From an uncultured bacterium (lineage in GTDB: Bacteria; Bacillota; Clostridia; Lachnospirales; Lachnospiraceae), in NCBI GenBank assembly GCA_947063875.1, contig CAMSTY010000012.1, positions 1-64,000 of the forward strand: a stretch of 64,000 nt of DNA. Reading direction: 5' to 3'. Within the stretch, counting starts at the first letter, position 1, and each line of letters begins with the position of its first letter. The position numbers were made by a program, and so were the translations under genes. This document shows positions 51,199 through 60,778 of the stretch, in pieces. Under the pieces are notes generated by a model, which saw nothing but the letters and a program-made list of their open reading frames with translations, was not told the origin of the DNA and made no database searches.

Positions 51199-51873
51199 TT
51201 ACTGCTGTTCCTTGATATTTCTGGATACCGTAATCTCCTGGTTGTCGATATGCTCCCGGATGGCGGCCTTGGCCTCATTCACGCGCCGGTCTTTCAGAGC
51301 GCGGAGGATGTGATCATGCTCCACAACCAGGATTGGGTGTTTGGCGGTATCTTTGATATATTCCAGGCGGTAGCGGTACATCTGTTCCTGCAGATTGTTC
51401 AGGATCTGTACCAGGCGGGAGTTGGCGGTACCGCGGTAAATGACGTCATGGTAGTGCTCGTCAGCCTCGGCAATCGCCATAAGATCGCCGCCCTGTATGG
51501 CATCCCGAAAAGCCTTCTGCGCTTCTTCCAATTCCTGGATGGCCTCATCGTTCATCCTCTGGCAGGCAAGTTCCGTGGCAAGCTCTTCCAGCGAACGGCG
51601 CACTTCCAAAACTTCCCGAAGGCTCTTTTCAGAGATGCGGGCAACTTCGGCGCCTTTTCTGGGAATCATCAATACCAGTCCGTCCAGTTCCAGTTTGCGG
51701 ATTGCTTCCCGGATCGGGGTGCGGCTGACCCCCAGCCGGTCGGCAAGCTGGATTTCCATCAGGCGCTCGCCTGGCTCTAATTCTCCTTTTAAAATAGCCT
51801 GCCGCAAAGTATTGAAAACGACATCCCGAAGAGGCAGATATTCATTCATATTCACCTTTAATTCATGTGCCAT
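51199..51873 (-). CDS. GntR-family regulator (FadR/FCD type)
   Basis: GELEPGERLMEIQLADRLGVSRTPIREAIRKLELDGLV and helical FCD domain. Confidence 0.95.
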   Translation of the reverse strand: MAHELKVNMNEYLPLRDVVFNTLRQAILKGELEPGERLMEIQLADRLGVSRTPIREAIRKLELDGLVLMIPRKGAEVARISEKSLREVLEVRRSLEELATELACQRMNDEAIQELEEAQKAFRDAIQGGDLMAIAEADEHYHDVIYRGTANSRLVQILNNLQEQMYRYRLEYIKDTAKHPILVVEHDHILRALKDRRVNEAKAAIREHIDNQEITVSRNIKEQQ

Positions 51874-51890
51874 GGGTTTTCTCCTTTTGG

Positions 51891-52799
51891 TTAAAATTCT
51901 GACGAGGGTGCATTTTTGGTGTTGTAAAAATTGGTCAGATAGACCTGCTTGGCGAGTTTGGAGGAAGGACCGGACCGAAGTTCTTCAAAAGCACGTTTTG
52001 CAGATGCAGGATCAGTAAAAAGGCCAAACACAGTGGGGCCGCTCCCGCTCATCAGGGCGCCGTCGGCGCCGTATGCAAGCATTTTATCCTTAATAGCTTG
52101 AATGACAGGGTATTCTCTGACTGTGACCGTTTCCAGCACATTGCCAAGCTTGGAGGCAATCTGGGCAATATCCTGGCTGCGGATGCCTGCAAGGATGCCG
52201 TCGATGTCCGGATGCTGTTCGGGCCTTAGCTGGTTGGCGTGCAGGTTGGTATAGACGGAACGCGTGGACACACTGACGCCAGGTTTGGCGATCAGTACCT
52301 GGCATTGAGGCGCGGCAGGGAGCGGCGTCAGAATTTCCCCGATTCCCTCAGAGAGTGCCGTACCGCGCAGAATGCAGTAGGGTACGTCGGCGCCGATCTT
52401 TACTCCTCGCTCCATCAGCTGGCGGGTAGTCAACCCCAGGTGAAACATCTTGTTGACGCCGAACAATATGGCGGCGGCATCGCTGCTTCCTCCTGCCATG
52501 CCGGCGGATACCGGAATGAATTTGCGCAGATGGATGGACACTCCCTCGGAGATGGAGAATTCTTCCATCAGCATTTGTGCAGCCTTATATACAAGATTGT
52601 TTTCGTTGGTGGGCAGATAGAACAGATTCGTCTCGATGCGAATACCGGGTTGTTCCTCCCGGATCAGGTCAATGCGGTCAAAAATACCTACGGTCTGCAT
52701 GATCATGCGGACTTCATGGTAGCCATCGTCCCGTCTGCGCAGGACATCGAGGCCAAGATTGATCTTGCCGTAAGCTTTCAAACTCAGATGTTTGATCAT
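51891..52799 (-). CDS. ispE: 4-(cytidine 5'-diphospho)-2-C-methyl-D-erythritol kinase
   Basis: KAYGKINLGLDVLRRRDDGYHEVRMIMQTV, IPVSAGMAGGSSDAAAIL, SGSGPTVFGLF. Confidence 0.97.
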   Translation of the reverse strand: MIKHLSLKAYGKINLGLDVLRRRDDGYHEVRMIMQTVGIFDRIDLIREEQPGIRIETNLFYLPTNENNLVYKAAQMLMEEFSISEGVSIHLRKFIPVSAGMAGGSSDAAAILFGVNKMFHLGLTTRQLMERGVKIGADVPYCILRGTALSEGIGEILTPLPAAPQCQVLIAKPGVSVSTRSVYTNLHANQLRPEQHPDIDGILAGIRSQDIAQIASKLGNVLETVTVREYPVIQAIKDKMLAYGADGALMSGSGPTVFGLFTDPASAKRAFEELRSGPSSKLAKQVYLTNFYNTKNAPSSEF

Positions 52800-52869
52800 G
52801 GCTGAGAGCGCTCCTTTGTGGTAAATTACAGAGAAATATTTGTGTGTATTGTATATTGTATAATAAAAA

Positions 52870-52879
52870 CTGTATACAG
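52870..52879. promoter_or_regulatory. CTGTATACAG palindrome upstream of ispE-gntR; candidate GntR operator
   Basis: Perfect 10-bp palindrome within TGTATA/TATACA-rich intergenic DNA. Confidence 0.35.
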
Positions 52880-53035
52880 TATATTATATACATGTAAACA
52901 AAAAAAGCAAGATGTTTTTGGCGTTTTGTAAATTTTTTAGGGTATTTGTAGATTTTTCATGAAATCACACGAGAAATCGGCGAAAAAATGTATTTGACTT
53001 TTGAGAAAATGGGGATATAATTAAGCGTATTAAAG

Positions 53036-53074
53036 AACGAGGGCGTTTTCTGATAGGAAACGTTCTCTTTTTTT
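53036..53074 (+). terminator. Terminator-like hairpin directly upstream of the P-II gene
   Basis: GAGGGCGTTTTCTGATAGGAAACGTTCTC followed by TTTTTTT. Confidence 0.6.
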
Positions 53075-53101
53075 ATATCCAGAAAAAGGAGGAGTCGTTA
53101 T

Positions 53102-53440
53102 ATGAAAAAGCTGGAGATCATCATAAAGCCCGAAAAGCTGGAAGATCTGAAAGGGATTCTGGAGGATTGCGGGGCAAGCGGCATTATGATCGGAAACATC
53201 ATGGGCTATGGAAATCAGAAGGGTTATAAGCAGAGATATCGCGGAACCGAGTACACGGTGAATCTGTTGCCCAAGGTGAAGGTGGAGACCGTGGTCAGTG
53301 AAGAAATGGCAGAAGCCATTGTGGAACGCGTGCTCCATGAAATCAATACCGGGAATTATGGAGACGGTAAAATTTTTATCTATGACGTGCAGGATGTGGT
53401 CAGAATCCGAACCGGCGAGCGCGGGGAGAGTGCGTTGTAG
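53102..53440 (+). CDS. P-II family nitrogen regulatory protein
   Basis: KLEIIIKPEKLEDLKGILEDCG, YRGTEYTVNLLPKVKVETVV, GDGKIFIYDVQDVVRIRTGERGE. Confidence 0.97.
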   Translation: MKKLEIIIKPEKLEDLKGILEDCGASGIMIGNIMGYGNQKGYKQRYRGTEYTVNLLPKVKVETVVSEEMAEAIVERVLHEINTGNYGDGKIFIYDVQDVVRIRTGERGESAL

Positions 53441-53623
53441 AAGAGTGAGAGGATGTCCGGCAAAATCATATAGAGATCTTTATCGAGGGAGATAGCTGTC
53501 TGCGTGGCAGCCATCTCCTTTCTGTTATGAAGTATCCCTTGTCGGGATTTGTCGGAAACCGGGAAAATGAGGAGAAAACAAGAGTGGGAAATGTGCATGG
53601 AAATCCGCACGGAATGGAGGAGA

Positions 53624-54862
53624 ATGATGGAAGAAATTCTGAGTGAGGTATTTAATATCTGGTATCTGATCGGCGCAGCTTTGGTGTTTTTTATGCAGGC
53701 GGGTTTTGCCATGGTGGAGACCGGCTTTACAAGGGCAAAGAATGCCGGAAACATTATCATGAAGAATCTGATGGATTTTTGTATCGGAACTGTCGTGTTC
53801 ATGTTTTTGGGTTTCGGGCTTTTGCTTGGGGAAGACGCCTTGGGGGGCCTGGTGGGACTTCCTACCCTGGGCATCATCACGGATTATGCTCATTTTGACT
53901 GGTCAAATTTTGTGTTCAATCTGGTGTTTTGCGCCACAACGGCAACGATTGTGTCTGGTGCGATGGCAGAGCGGACAAAATTTCTTTCCTATTGCGTGTA
54001 TTCGGCAATTATTTCGGCGGTGGTGTATCCGATTGAGGCACACTGGATCTGGGGAGGAGGCTGGCTGTCATCCATGGGATTTCACGATTTTGCCGGTTCC
54101 TGCGCCATCCATATGGTAGGCGGCTTTTCCGCGCTGATCGGCGCCTGGATGGAGGGGCCGCGCCTGGGAAAGTATGGAAAGGACAAAACCCCCCATGCGA
54201 TTCCGGGGCACAATGTGGTGATCGGCGCTCTTGGCTGCTTTATTTTGTGGTTTGGATGGTATGGGTTTAATGGCGCGGCGGCGACAAGCGGACCGCAGCT
54301 GGCATCCATTTTTGCCACTACGACTATTGCGCCGGCAGTGTCAACCGTGGTGTGCATGATATTTACCTGGGGCAAATATGGAAAACCGGATGTGTCCATG
54401 TGCCTGAATGCCTCTCTGGCCGGCCTGGTGGGCATCACTGCCGGGTGCGATGTGCTGGATGCCATGGGCGCCCTGGCTGTGGGAGTGGTATCCGGAACGT
54501 TGGTGGTGTTTGGCGTATGGTTCTGCGATTATGTGATCCATGTTGACGATCCGGTAGGCGCCGTGGCGGTGCATTTCTGCAATGGAATCTGGGGGACAGT
54601 TGCCGTGGGCTTGTTTGCGACAACCTCGGCTCCGGGCAGTTCCTGTCAGGGGCTGCTGTATGGCGGCGGGATTGCTTTGCTGGCAACTCAGATTCTGGGA
54701 GTGGTGAGCGTGCTGGCCTGGACGGGAGTCACCATGTTTGCTGTATTTAAAGCGATTGATAAAACATTGGGGTTGCGGGTGACAGATCAGGAGCAGCTGG
54801 AAGGGCTGGACATTCATGAGCATGCGATGAATGCCTATGCGGGATTTAGAATCGACCAATAA
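53624..54862 (+). CDS. amt: Ammonium transporter
   Basis: AALVFFMQAGFAMVETGFTRAKNAGNIIMKNLMDF, GGFSALIGAWMEGPRLGKY, WFGWYGFNGA. Confidence 0.97.
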   Translation: MMEEILSEVFNIWYLIGAALVFFMQAGFAMVETGFTRAKNAGNIIMKNLMDFCIGTVVFMFLGFGLLLGEDALGGLVGLPTLGIITDYAHFDWSNFVFNLVFCATTATIVSGAMAERTKFLSYCVYSAIISAVVYPIEAHWIWGGGWLSSMGFHDFAGSCAIHMVGGFSALIGAWMEGPRLGKYGKDKTPHAIPGHNVVIGALGCFILWFGWYGFNGAAATSGPQLASIFATTTIAPAVSTVVCMIFTWGKYGKPDVSMCLNASLAGLVGITAGCDVLDAMGALAVGVVSGTLVVFGVWFCDYVIHVDDPVGAVAVHFCNGIWGTVAVGLFATTSAPGSSCQGLLYGGGIALLATQILGVVSVLAWTGVTMFAVFKAIDKTLGLRVTDQEQLEGLDIHEHAMNAYAGFRIDQ

Positions 54863-54873
54863 ATATAAAAAGA

Positions 54874-54918
54874 CATAAGGACACAGTTGCCGGAAACAGG
54901 CGGCTGTGTCCTTTTTTG
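54874..54918 (+). terminator. Terminator downstream of amt
   Basis: AAGGACACAGTTGCC...GGCGGCTGTGTCCTTTTTTG. Confidence 0.8.
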
Positions 54919-54939
54919 CGGGATTGGCAGAGGCTGTTA

Positions 54940-57159
54940 TCAAAACCTCCACCGGAAGTGCTTCTCAAACAAGGCCTGGGCGTTTTTGAGGGCCTCTTCG
55001 GGACTGCAGACATTGCTGTAGGCATTCTTCACGGCCATTCCCAGAATGCTGAGATACTTTCTCTCATCGAAGGGGGTCAGTTCCTGCTCCGGAACTCTTC
55101 TTCCCCGGGCCAGAGGGAAGCACCGCTCGGCCAGATTAATCCAGGGGAAGTTGTTCACAACCTCATAATTCACATAGGTCTTTTTGCAGGGCGAGGTGCT
55201 GCCCAAAAGAGCGGCGGCGGAAGAAATAGGCTCGCTGCACATCCATTTGATAAAGGAGAGGGCCTCCCTGGGATGGCGGGAGTAGCGGGATACTCCCAGG
55301 CTGCCGCCGCCGATGATGGGATTGGCGCCCGGCATCATGGTATAGCCGATGTTCCCTACCACAAGGGAATTCTGAGCAAGAAGGTCGCTGGCAAAATTGC
55401 TGTAAAGCACCGACATGGCAAAATTGCCGGAGGCAAAGCTTCGGGCAGTGTCCACCCACCAGCTGCAGTAGGAGGGAGATGTATATTGGCGAAGTTCCAG
55501 AAGTTCCTTTAAGGATTGGAGGCAAGCCGGGGAATCGAGATGAATCTCCTCCCGTTCGTCATACAGATTGTCCTGATGGCTGAACAGGCGGGCCATGAAT
55601 TCCGTACCGGCCACGCCCGTGGAACCCAGAGTAATCGTGGCTCCATAGTCCACAGGAGAAGAGGAATGAATGGACTTTGTGAAAAATCCGGCAATCCGGT
55701 TGAACTCCTCAAAGGTCTCAGGGGGTTTTAATTCGGTTCGATACTGTTCGTAATACATCCGCCGGTAAATGGGGCTTTCAAACAAATCCTTCCGATAGTA
55801 CAGAAGCTGGGCGCTGGGGGTGGACGGCAGGGCGTAAATCTGCCCGTGAATCTGGCTGTATTGCTCCGGGACTCCTTTCAAAAAAGAGGAAAGGCAAAGG
55901 CCGATATCCGGGTCGATCTCCGTCAGGGGCAGAAGAAGCTTGTCGGCAAACCAGGAAAGCCAGGTCACATCCAGCCGGAGGATATCAAAGCTGGAATCCG
56001 CATGCAAAGCATTGAAGGCTTCATAAATCTCATCGTAGGAATAAATGCAGATATTCACCGGAATATTACTCTTCTTTGTATAAAGCCGGGTAAAATTCTG
56101 CATAATATAAGCTTCCGGACTGTCCAGGGTAATCACGTTTAGCGAGGGGCAGTTCTTGGGAATAATAATATTGGCATGCCAGTCCCGAAAGCCGCTGCCC
56201 TCCAGATAGACGGTCCTGCCGACATCCTTGGTTTTGGACTGGGTTTTGCGGATGAGGCGTTCAGCGGCCTGCTTTCCCAGAAGCCGGTAATCCATCTCGT
56301 ATTTGAGGAAATCATTTTCCGGCATGGTGAAAATCGGGGACACGGTGCAGATCTCCAAGGAATGGCCGGAATCGTAGAACGTCAGGCACAGGTCCTTGAC
56401 GCCCTCGGCAAAGCCGTAATTGGAGATATAAAAGGCCTGGGGAATCGGCTGGCTGAATATCTGCATAATATTCTGATAGCGCCGGAAGGAGTCCGTCTGT
56501 ATGTGGGTGATCTGACAGTCTGATCCCTCCATGGCTTCCAGAAAACTCTGATAGAAATCAGACTCGTTGGAGTGGCTAAGGTTCCCGGTTACAACGCAGA
56601 TGTGCCCCAATCCTCTGGAGCGGGCATTTTCCGCCATTTTCCGGCCGGCATTTTGATAATTAAAGCCGATAAAATCGGCAGGAAAAGAAGGGCGGTGCTC
56701 CACAAACAGGATGTCCGGTTCATCGGCTTCAGGGGAAACGGACCTGTTCTTGTAGATGGATTCTTCGTAAGCAGTCCCGGCCACCACGGACAGGCAGGCA
56801 ATCCCCTTCACCAGGAGCGGACGGGCCTCCATAAGAGCTTCCCCCTCGCTGGCGGGAGCATTCTCGTTGGTCAGGTACCGGGTTACGGAGAAGCCTTTGC
56901 GGCGGGCGTAGATTTTGAAGGCAGAATAAAAATCCTCATACTGCCTGGCCCGGGAATCCGGCATGATCACGGCAAGAGAGTTGCTGAGGCCTTTGCGCAG
57001 CAAAGCAGCCCGCTCGTTGGGGGCATACCCCAGCTGGCTGGCAGCATCCATGACCCGTTTGATCTTTTCACTGCTGACATTTCCTTTGCCGTTGAGAACA
57101 TTGGAAACCGTTCCCTGGGCAACACCGGCTAATTTTGCAATATCCTTGATTGTGACCAT
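54940..57159 (-). CDS. LacI-family regulator fused to an ABC solute-binding-protein-like domain
   Basis: N-terminal TIKDIAKLAGVAQGTVSNVLNGKGNVSSEKIKRVMDAASQLGYAPN; C-terminal sugar-SBP-like region GQIYALPSTPSAQLLYYRKDLFES...PPETFEEFNRIAGFFT...GGGSLGVSRYSRHPREALSFIKWMCSE. Confidence 0.88.
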   Translation of the reverse strand: MVTIKDIAKLAGVAQGTVSNVLNGKGNVSSEKIKRVMDAASQLGYAPNERAALLRKGLSNSLAVIMPDSRARQYEDFYSAFKIYARRKGFSVTRYLTNENAPASEGEALMEARPLLVKGIACLSVVAGTAYEESIYKNRSVSPEADEPDILFVEHRPSFPADFIGFNYQNAGRKMAENARSRGLGHICVVTGNLSHSNESDFYQSFLEAMEGSDCQITHIQTDSFRRYQNIMQIFSQPIPQAFYISNYGFAEGVKDLCLTFYDSGHSLEICTVSPIFTMPENDFLKYEMDYRLLGKQAAERLIRKTQSKTKDVGRTVYLEGSGFRDWHANIIIPKNCPSLNVITLDSPEAYIMQNFTRLYTKKSNIPVNICIYSYDEIYEAFNALHADSSFDILRLDVTWLSWFADKLLLPLTEIDPDIGLCLSSFLKGVPEQYSQIHGQIYALPSTPSAQLLYYRKDLFESPIYRRMYYEQYRTELKPPETFEEFNRIAGFFTKSIHSSSPVDYGATITLGSTGVAGTEFMARLFSHQDNLYDEREEIHLDSPACLQSLKELLELRQYTSPSYCSWWVDTARSFASGNFAMSVLYSNFASDLLAQNSLVVGNIGYTMMPGANPIIGGGSLGVSRYSRHPREALSFIKWMCSEPISSAAALLGSTSPCKKTYVNYEVVNNFPWINLAERCFPLARGRRVPEQELTPFDERKYLSILGMAVKNAYSNVCSPEEALKNAQALFEKHFRWRF

Positions 57160-57383
57160 AGTTTTCTCCTGTTTCCTTTCTTATATGATATCATGCGTGT
57201 CATAAAATGGCAATCGTCAAAATGATTAAAAACAAGTTTTTTGAATAGAGTTCAAGAAAAAGTGATGAGAGAAATGGCGAGAATAAAAAGAAGGTTTGAC
57301 AAAAATAATAAAATATAGAAAAAATAACCCCATAAAAACAACAAAATGTTGTAAAAATCCTGATAAAAATCAATGAAAAATAA

Positions 57384-57412
57384 TTGACACGTTTCAAAAA
57401 TGGTGTTATAAT
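57384..57412 (+). promoter_or_regulatory. Consensus promoter TTGACA-17-TATAAT with overlapping LacI-type operator TGACACGTTTCA
   Basis: TTGACA 57384-57389, TATAAT 57407-57412; operator-like 57385-57396 with central CG. Confidence 0.8.
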
Positions 57413-57463
57413 TCCATTATCAGTTAAATGAGAGATTTCCTACAAAAATAAGGAGGAGCAAAC

Positions 57464-58852
57464 ATGAGAAAAAAAATCGCATTGGTAACAGCGGCCGGTC
57501 TGTTGGCATCGGTTGTTGCTCTGAGCGGCTGCGGCGGCGGAAGTAACAGCAGCGGGGGGACATCGTCTGCTCAGGGAGCGGCAGGAGGAGCCGGGGCAGG
57601 CGAGTCAAAGGCTGAGGGCGGCGATGCGGCTGGCAGCGGGGAGGCCCTTCACCTGACCTTTTACTATCCGGTTAACGTAGGCGGTTCCGCGGCCCAGCTA
57701 ATCGAGGGCCTGTGCAGCGATTTCAATGCCGAGAATCCGGATATCGTAGTGGAGCCGGTCTACACGGGCAACTACGATGATACGGTGACCAAGCTGCAGA
57801 CAGCCGTACAGGGAGGCACCCCTCCTGAGGTATTCGTGAGCCTGGCAACCCAGCGTTTCACCATGGCTTCCACGGGAATGGCCATGCCATTGGATGACCT
57901 GATTGCGGCTGACCCCGACGGCCAGGAATATATTGATGATTTTCTTCCGGGATTTATGGAAGATTCCTATGTGGACGGACAGATTTACTCCATTCCTTTC
58001 CAGAGAAGCACCATGGTAATGTTCTATAATAAAGAGGCCTTTAAAGAGGTTGGCTTAGACCCGGAGAAGCCGCCGACAACCTGGGATGAGCTGGTGGAGT
58101 ATGGGCAGAAACTGACCAATGAGAACCGTTATGGTGTCGGCCTGGCATTGAACTCCGGTTCCGCCCAGTGGGCATTCACCGGTTTCTGCCTTCAGAACAG
58201 CGAGAACGGCGAGAATCTGATGGCCGAAGACGGCAAGGCGGTTATGTTTGATACCCCAGGGAATATTGAGGCTCTTCAGTTCTGGCTGGATCTGCAGAAC
58301 AAGTATGAGATCATGGCTCCTGGCATTGTTCAGTGGACCGACCTTCCCACCCAGTTCCTGGCAGGGGAAGTGGCTATGATCTATCACACCACCGGCAATA
58401 TGGCTAACATCAGCCAGAATGCAGAATTTGATTTCGGCACCTGCTTCCTGCCTGCAGGCAAGCGTCAGGGCGCTCCCACCGGTGGCGGCAACTTCTACAT
58501 CTCCAACGGCCTTTCCGAGGATCGGATACAGGCAGCCTGGAAGTTCATCCGCTTTATGACCGAGCCGGAGCGTGCGGCTCAGTGGGCTCTGGATACCGGT
58601 TATGTAGCTACCAGACAGTCCTGCTTTGATACGGACCTGATCAAGAATTACTATGAGGAACTGCCTCAGGCGAAGGTTGCCTTTGAGCAGATCGATGTGG
58701 CAAAGCCTGAACTTACCACCTACAATGCTGCTGAGATCTGGAGAATCCTGAATGATAACATCCAGTCCGCAGTGGTAGGAGACGCCACTCCGGAGGAGGC
58801 TTTAAAGGCCGCCCAGGAGCAGGCTACCGAGGTTCTGGCAGAGTACCAGTAA
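57464..58852 (+). CDS. Sugar ABC transporter substrate-binding lipoprotein
   Basis: Lipobox ALSGCGGG, LTFYYPVNVGGSAAQLIEGLCSDFNAENPDIVVEPVYTGNYDD, GQIYSIPFQRSTMVMFYNKEAFKEVGLDP. Confidence 0.95.
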   Translation: MRKKIALVTAAGLLASVVALSGCGGGSNSSGGTSSAQGAAGGAGAGESKAEGGDAAGSGEALHLTFYYPVNVGGSAAQLIEGLCSDFNAENPDIVVEPVYTGNYDDTVTKLQTAVQGGTPPEVFVSLATQRFTMASTGMAMPLDDLIAADPDGQEYIDDFLPGFMEDSYVDGQIYSIPFQRSTMVMFYNKEAFKEVGLDPEKPPTTWDELVEYGQKLTNENRYGVGLALNSGSAQWAFTGFCLQNSENGENLMAEDGKAVMFDTPGNIEALQFWLDLQNKYEIMAPGIVQWTDLPTQFLAGEVAMIYHTTGNMANISQNAEFDFGTCFLPAGKRQGAPTGGGNFYISNGLSEDRIQAAWKFIRFMTEPERAAQWALDTGYVATRQSCFDTDLIKNYYEELPQAKVAFEQIDVAKPELTTYNAAEIWRILNDNIQSAVVGDATPEEALKAAQEQATEVLAEYQ

Positions 58853-59025
58853 TATCAGGCGGAAAGAATCGCGGAAACATTTTGAAGGGCACCAGGTAAG
58901 AATGCAGGAAGGAGCTTCGGCTCCTTCCTCTACTATCAAGAGAAGACTCTCGGAAACTTTTAATACTCTACAGGTGTGCTGCCGGTTCAGTCAGAAGCAT
59001 GTCGGCACACCGGCGCTCAGAGGGA

Positions 59026-59928
59026 ATGGTTATGAAAACATATACGAAAAAACAACGGGAATTAAAGAAAAATCTTGTGGGCTGGCTTTTGGTGGCGCCC
59101 TCCCTGGCCTTTATGCTGTGCTTTACCGTATGGCCCATATTCCGAAGCATTTATTTAAGCCTTACCAAATATCGGATGGGTATGGCAAAGCCGGAATGGA
59201 TTGGCTTTGAAAATTACATCAATCTGTTTCAGTCCGGCCTGTTCTGGAAGGTAATGGGGAATACCTTGTATTTTGCACTGATTACGATTATTCCCAGTAT
59301 GGTGGTAGGCCTGTTTCTTGCTACCATCGTCAACCGGAAAAGCCGGCTGACCGGATTTGTGCGGACCGCTTATTTCTATCCGGTGATCATGCCGATGATT
59401 GCCATTGCAAGTATCTGGATGTTTATCTATATGGCGAAAAACGGCCTCTGGGATCAGTTCCTGGCAGCCCTGGGACGAAAACCTATGAATGTTCTTTCCA
59501 GCAAGAAAACGGTGCTTCCGGCCATGGCGGTCATGTATGTCTGGAAAGAGGCGGGATATCTGATGGTATTTTTCCTGTCCGGCATTCAGAGCATTTCGGA
59601 GGAGGTCAATGAGGCGGCCCGGATTGACGGGGCCGGTTCCTGGACTATTTTCCATCGGATCACTCTTCCTCTTCTGGCTCCCACCTTTTTATTCGTGTCC
59701 ACCATCGCCCTTACCAATAGCTTTAAACTGGTAGACCATGTGGTGATTATGACGGAAGGAGCCCCCAACAATGCCTCTACCTTGCTGCTGTATTACATAT
59801 ACCAGCAGGGTTTTACCAACTTTAACTACGGCGTGTCTTCGGCCCTGACAACGGTTATGCTGCTTCTTCTGATGGTAGTGGCGCTGCCTCGTTTCTTAAG
59901 CCAGGACAAAAAGATTCACTACAATTAA
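59026..59928 (+). CDS. Sugar ABC transporter permease (MalF-type)
   Basis: GWLLVAPSLAFMLCFTVWPIFRSIYLSLTKY, EAARIDGAGSWTIFHRITLPLLAPT EAA motif. Confidence 0.93.
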   Translation: MVMKTYTKKQRELKKNLVGWLLVAPSLAFMLCFTVWPIFRSIYLSLTKYRMGMAKPEWIGFENYINLFQSGLFWKVMGNTLYFALITIIPSMVVGLFLATIVNRKSRLTGFVRTAYFYPVIMPMIAIASIWMFIYMAKNGLWDQFLAALGRKPMNVLSSKKTVLPAMAVMYVWKEAGYLMVFFLSGIQSISEEVNEAARIDGAGSWTIFHRITLPLLAPTFLFVSTIALTNSFKLVDHVVIMTEGAPNNASTLLLYYIYQQGFTNFNYGVSSALTTVMLLLLMVVALPRFLSQDKKIHYN

Positions 59929-59941
59929 GGAGGGAGAAACC

Positions 59942-60763
59942 GTGAAAAAGAAAAAAGCAATCGGTACAATGATTACCATATTTGCGGTGCTGCTGGGTCT
60001 TCTGTGGCTGATTCCGCTGGTCTGGCTGATCGGGACTGCGTTTTCCGTGCCCTCCTTCCATATGACCTTGTTCCCCACCACGGCTTTCACTCTGGATAAC
60101 ATTAAGTATGTGTGGAATGCGGTTCCTTTCGGGACCTATTACATCAATACGCTGATTCTGGTGGTATGCACCTTTGTGGTACAGTTTGTCACTTCCACCA
60201 TGGCAGCCTACGCCCTGGGAGTCCTGGATTTTAAGGGTTCTGCTCTGGTATTTGCAGTGATTTTTATGCAGATCATTATCCCCAATGACGTGCTGATCAC
60301 TCCCAATTTTATGACACTTTCCGAGCTGAAAATGGTGAATACCAAGATCGGAATGATGCTGCCCTTCTACGGAAGCGCACTGGCGATCTTCCTTCTGCGG
60401 CAGCATTTCAAGTCCATTCCTAGGGCGCTGGCAGACGCGGCCAGAATCGATGGGGCCACCACATGGCAGACCATCTGGAGGGTGTATATGCCCTGTGCAA
60501 AGCCGGCATATCTTTCCTTTGCCGTGATTTCTGTCAGCTACCACTGGAACAACTATCTGTGGCCTCTGATTGTAACGAATTCCCCGGCAAACCGCACCTT
60601 GACTGTGGGGCTTGCCATATTTGCAAAATCAAAGGAAGCCAACATGCAGTGGGCCAATGTCTGCGCTGCGGCTTTCATCATTATCATTCCTCTGTTGCTG
60701 GCCTTCTTTGTTGCACAGAAGCAGTTTATGAGCAGCTTTGTGAGCGCCGGGATCAAGGAATAG
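59942..60763 (+). CDS. Carbohydrate ABC transporter permease (MalG-type)
   Basis: ALADAARIDGATTWQTIWRVYMPCAKPAYLS EAA motif. Confidence 0.94.
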   Translation: MKKKKAIGTMITIFAVLLGLLWLIPLVWLIGTAFSVPSFHMTLFPTTAFTLDNIKYVWNAVPFGTYYINTLILVVCTFVVQFVTSTMAAYALGVLDFKGSALVFAVIFMQIIIPNDVLITPNFMTLSELKMVNTKIGMMLPFYGSALAIFLLRQHFKSIPRALADAARIDGATTWQTIWRVYMPCAKPAYLSFAVISVSYHWNNYLWPLIVTNSPANRTLTVGLAIFAKSKEANMQWANVCAAAFIIIIPLLLAFFVAQKQFMSSFVSAGIKE

Positions 60764-60778
60764 ACCGGAGGTAGGCAT

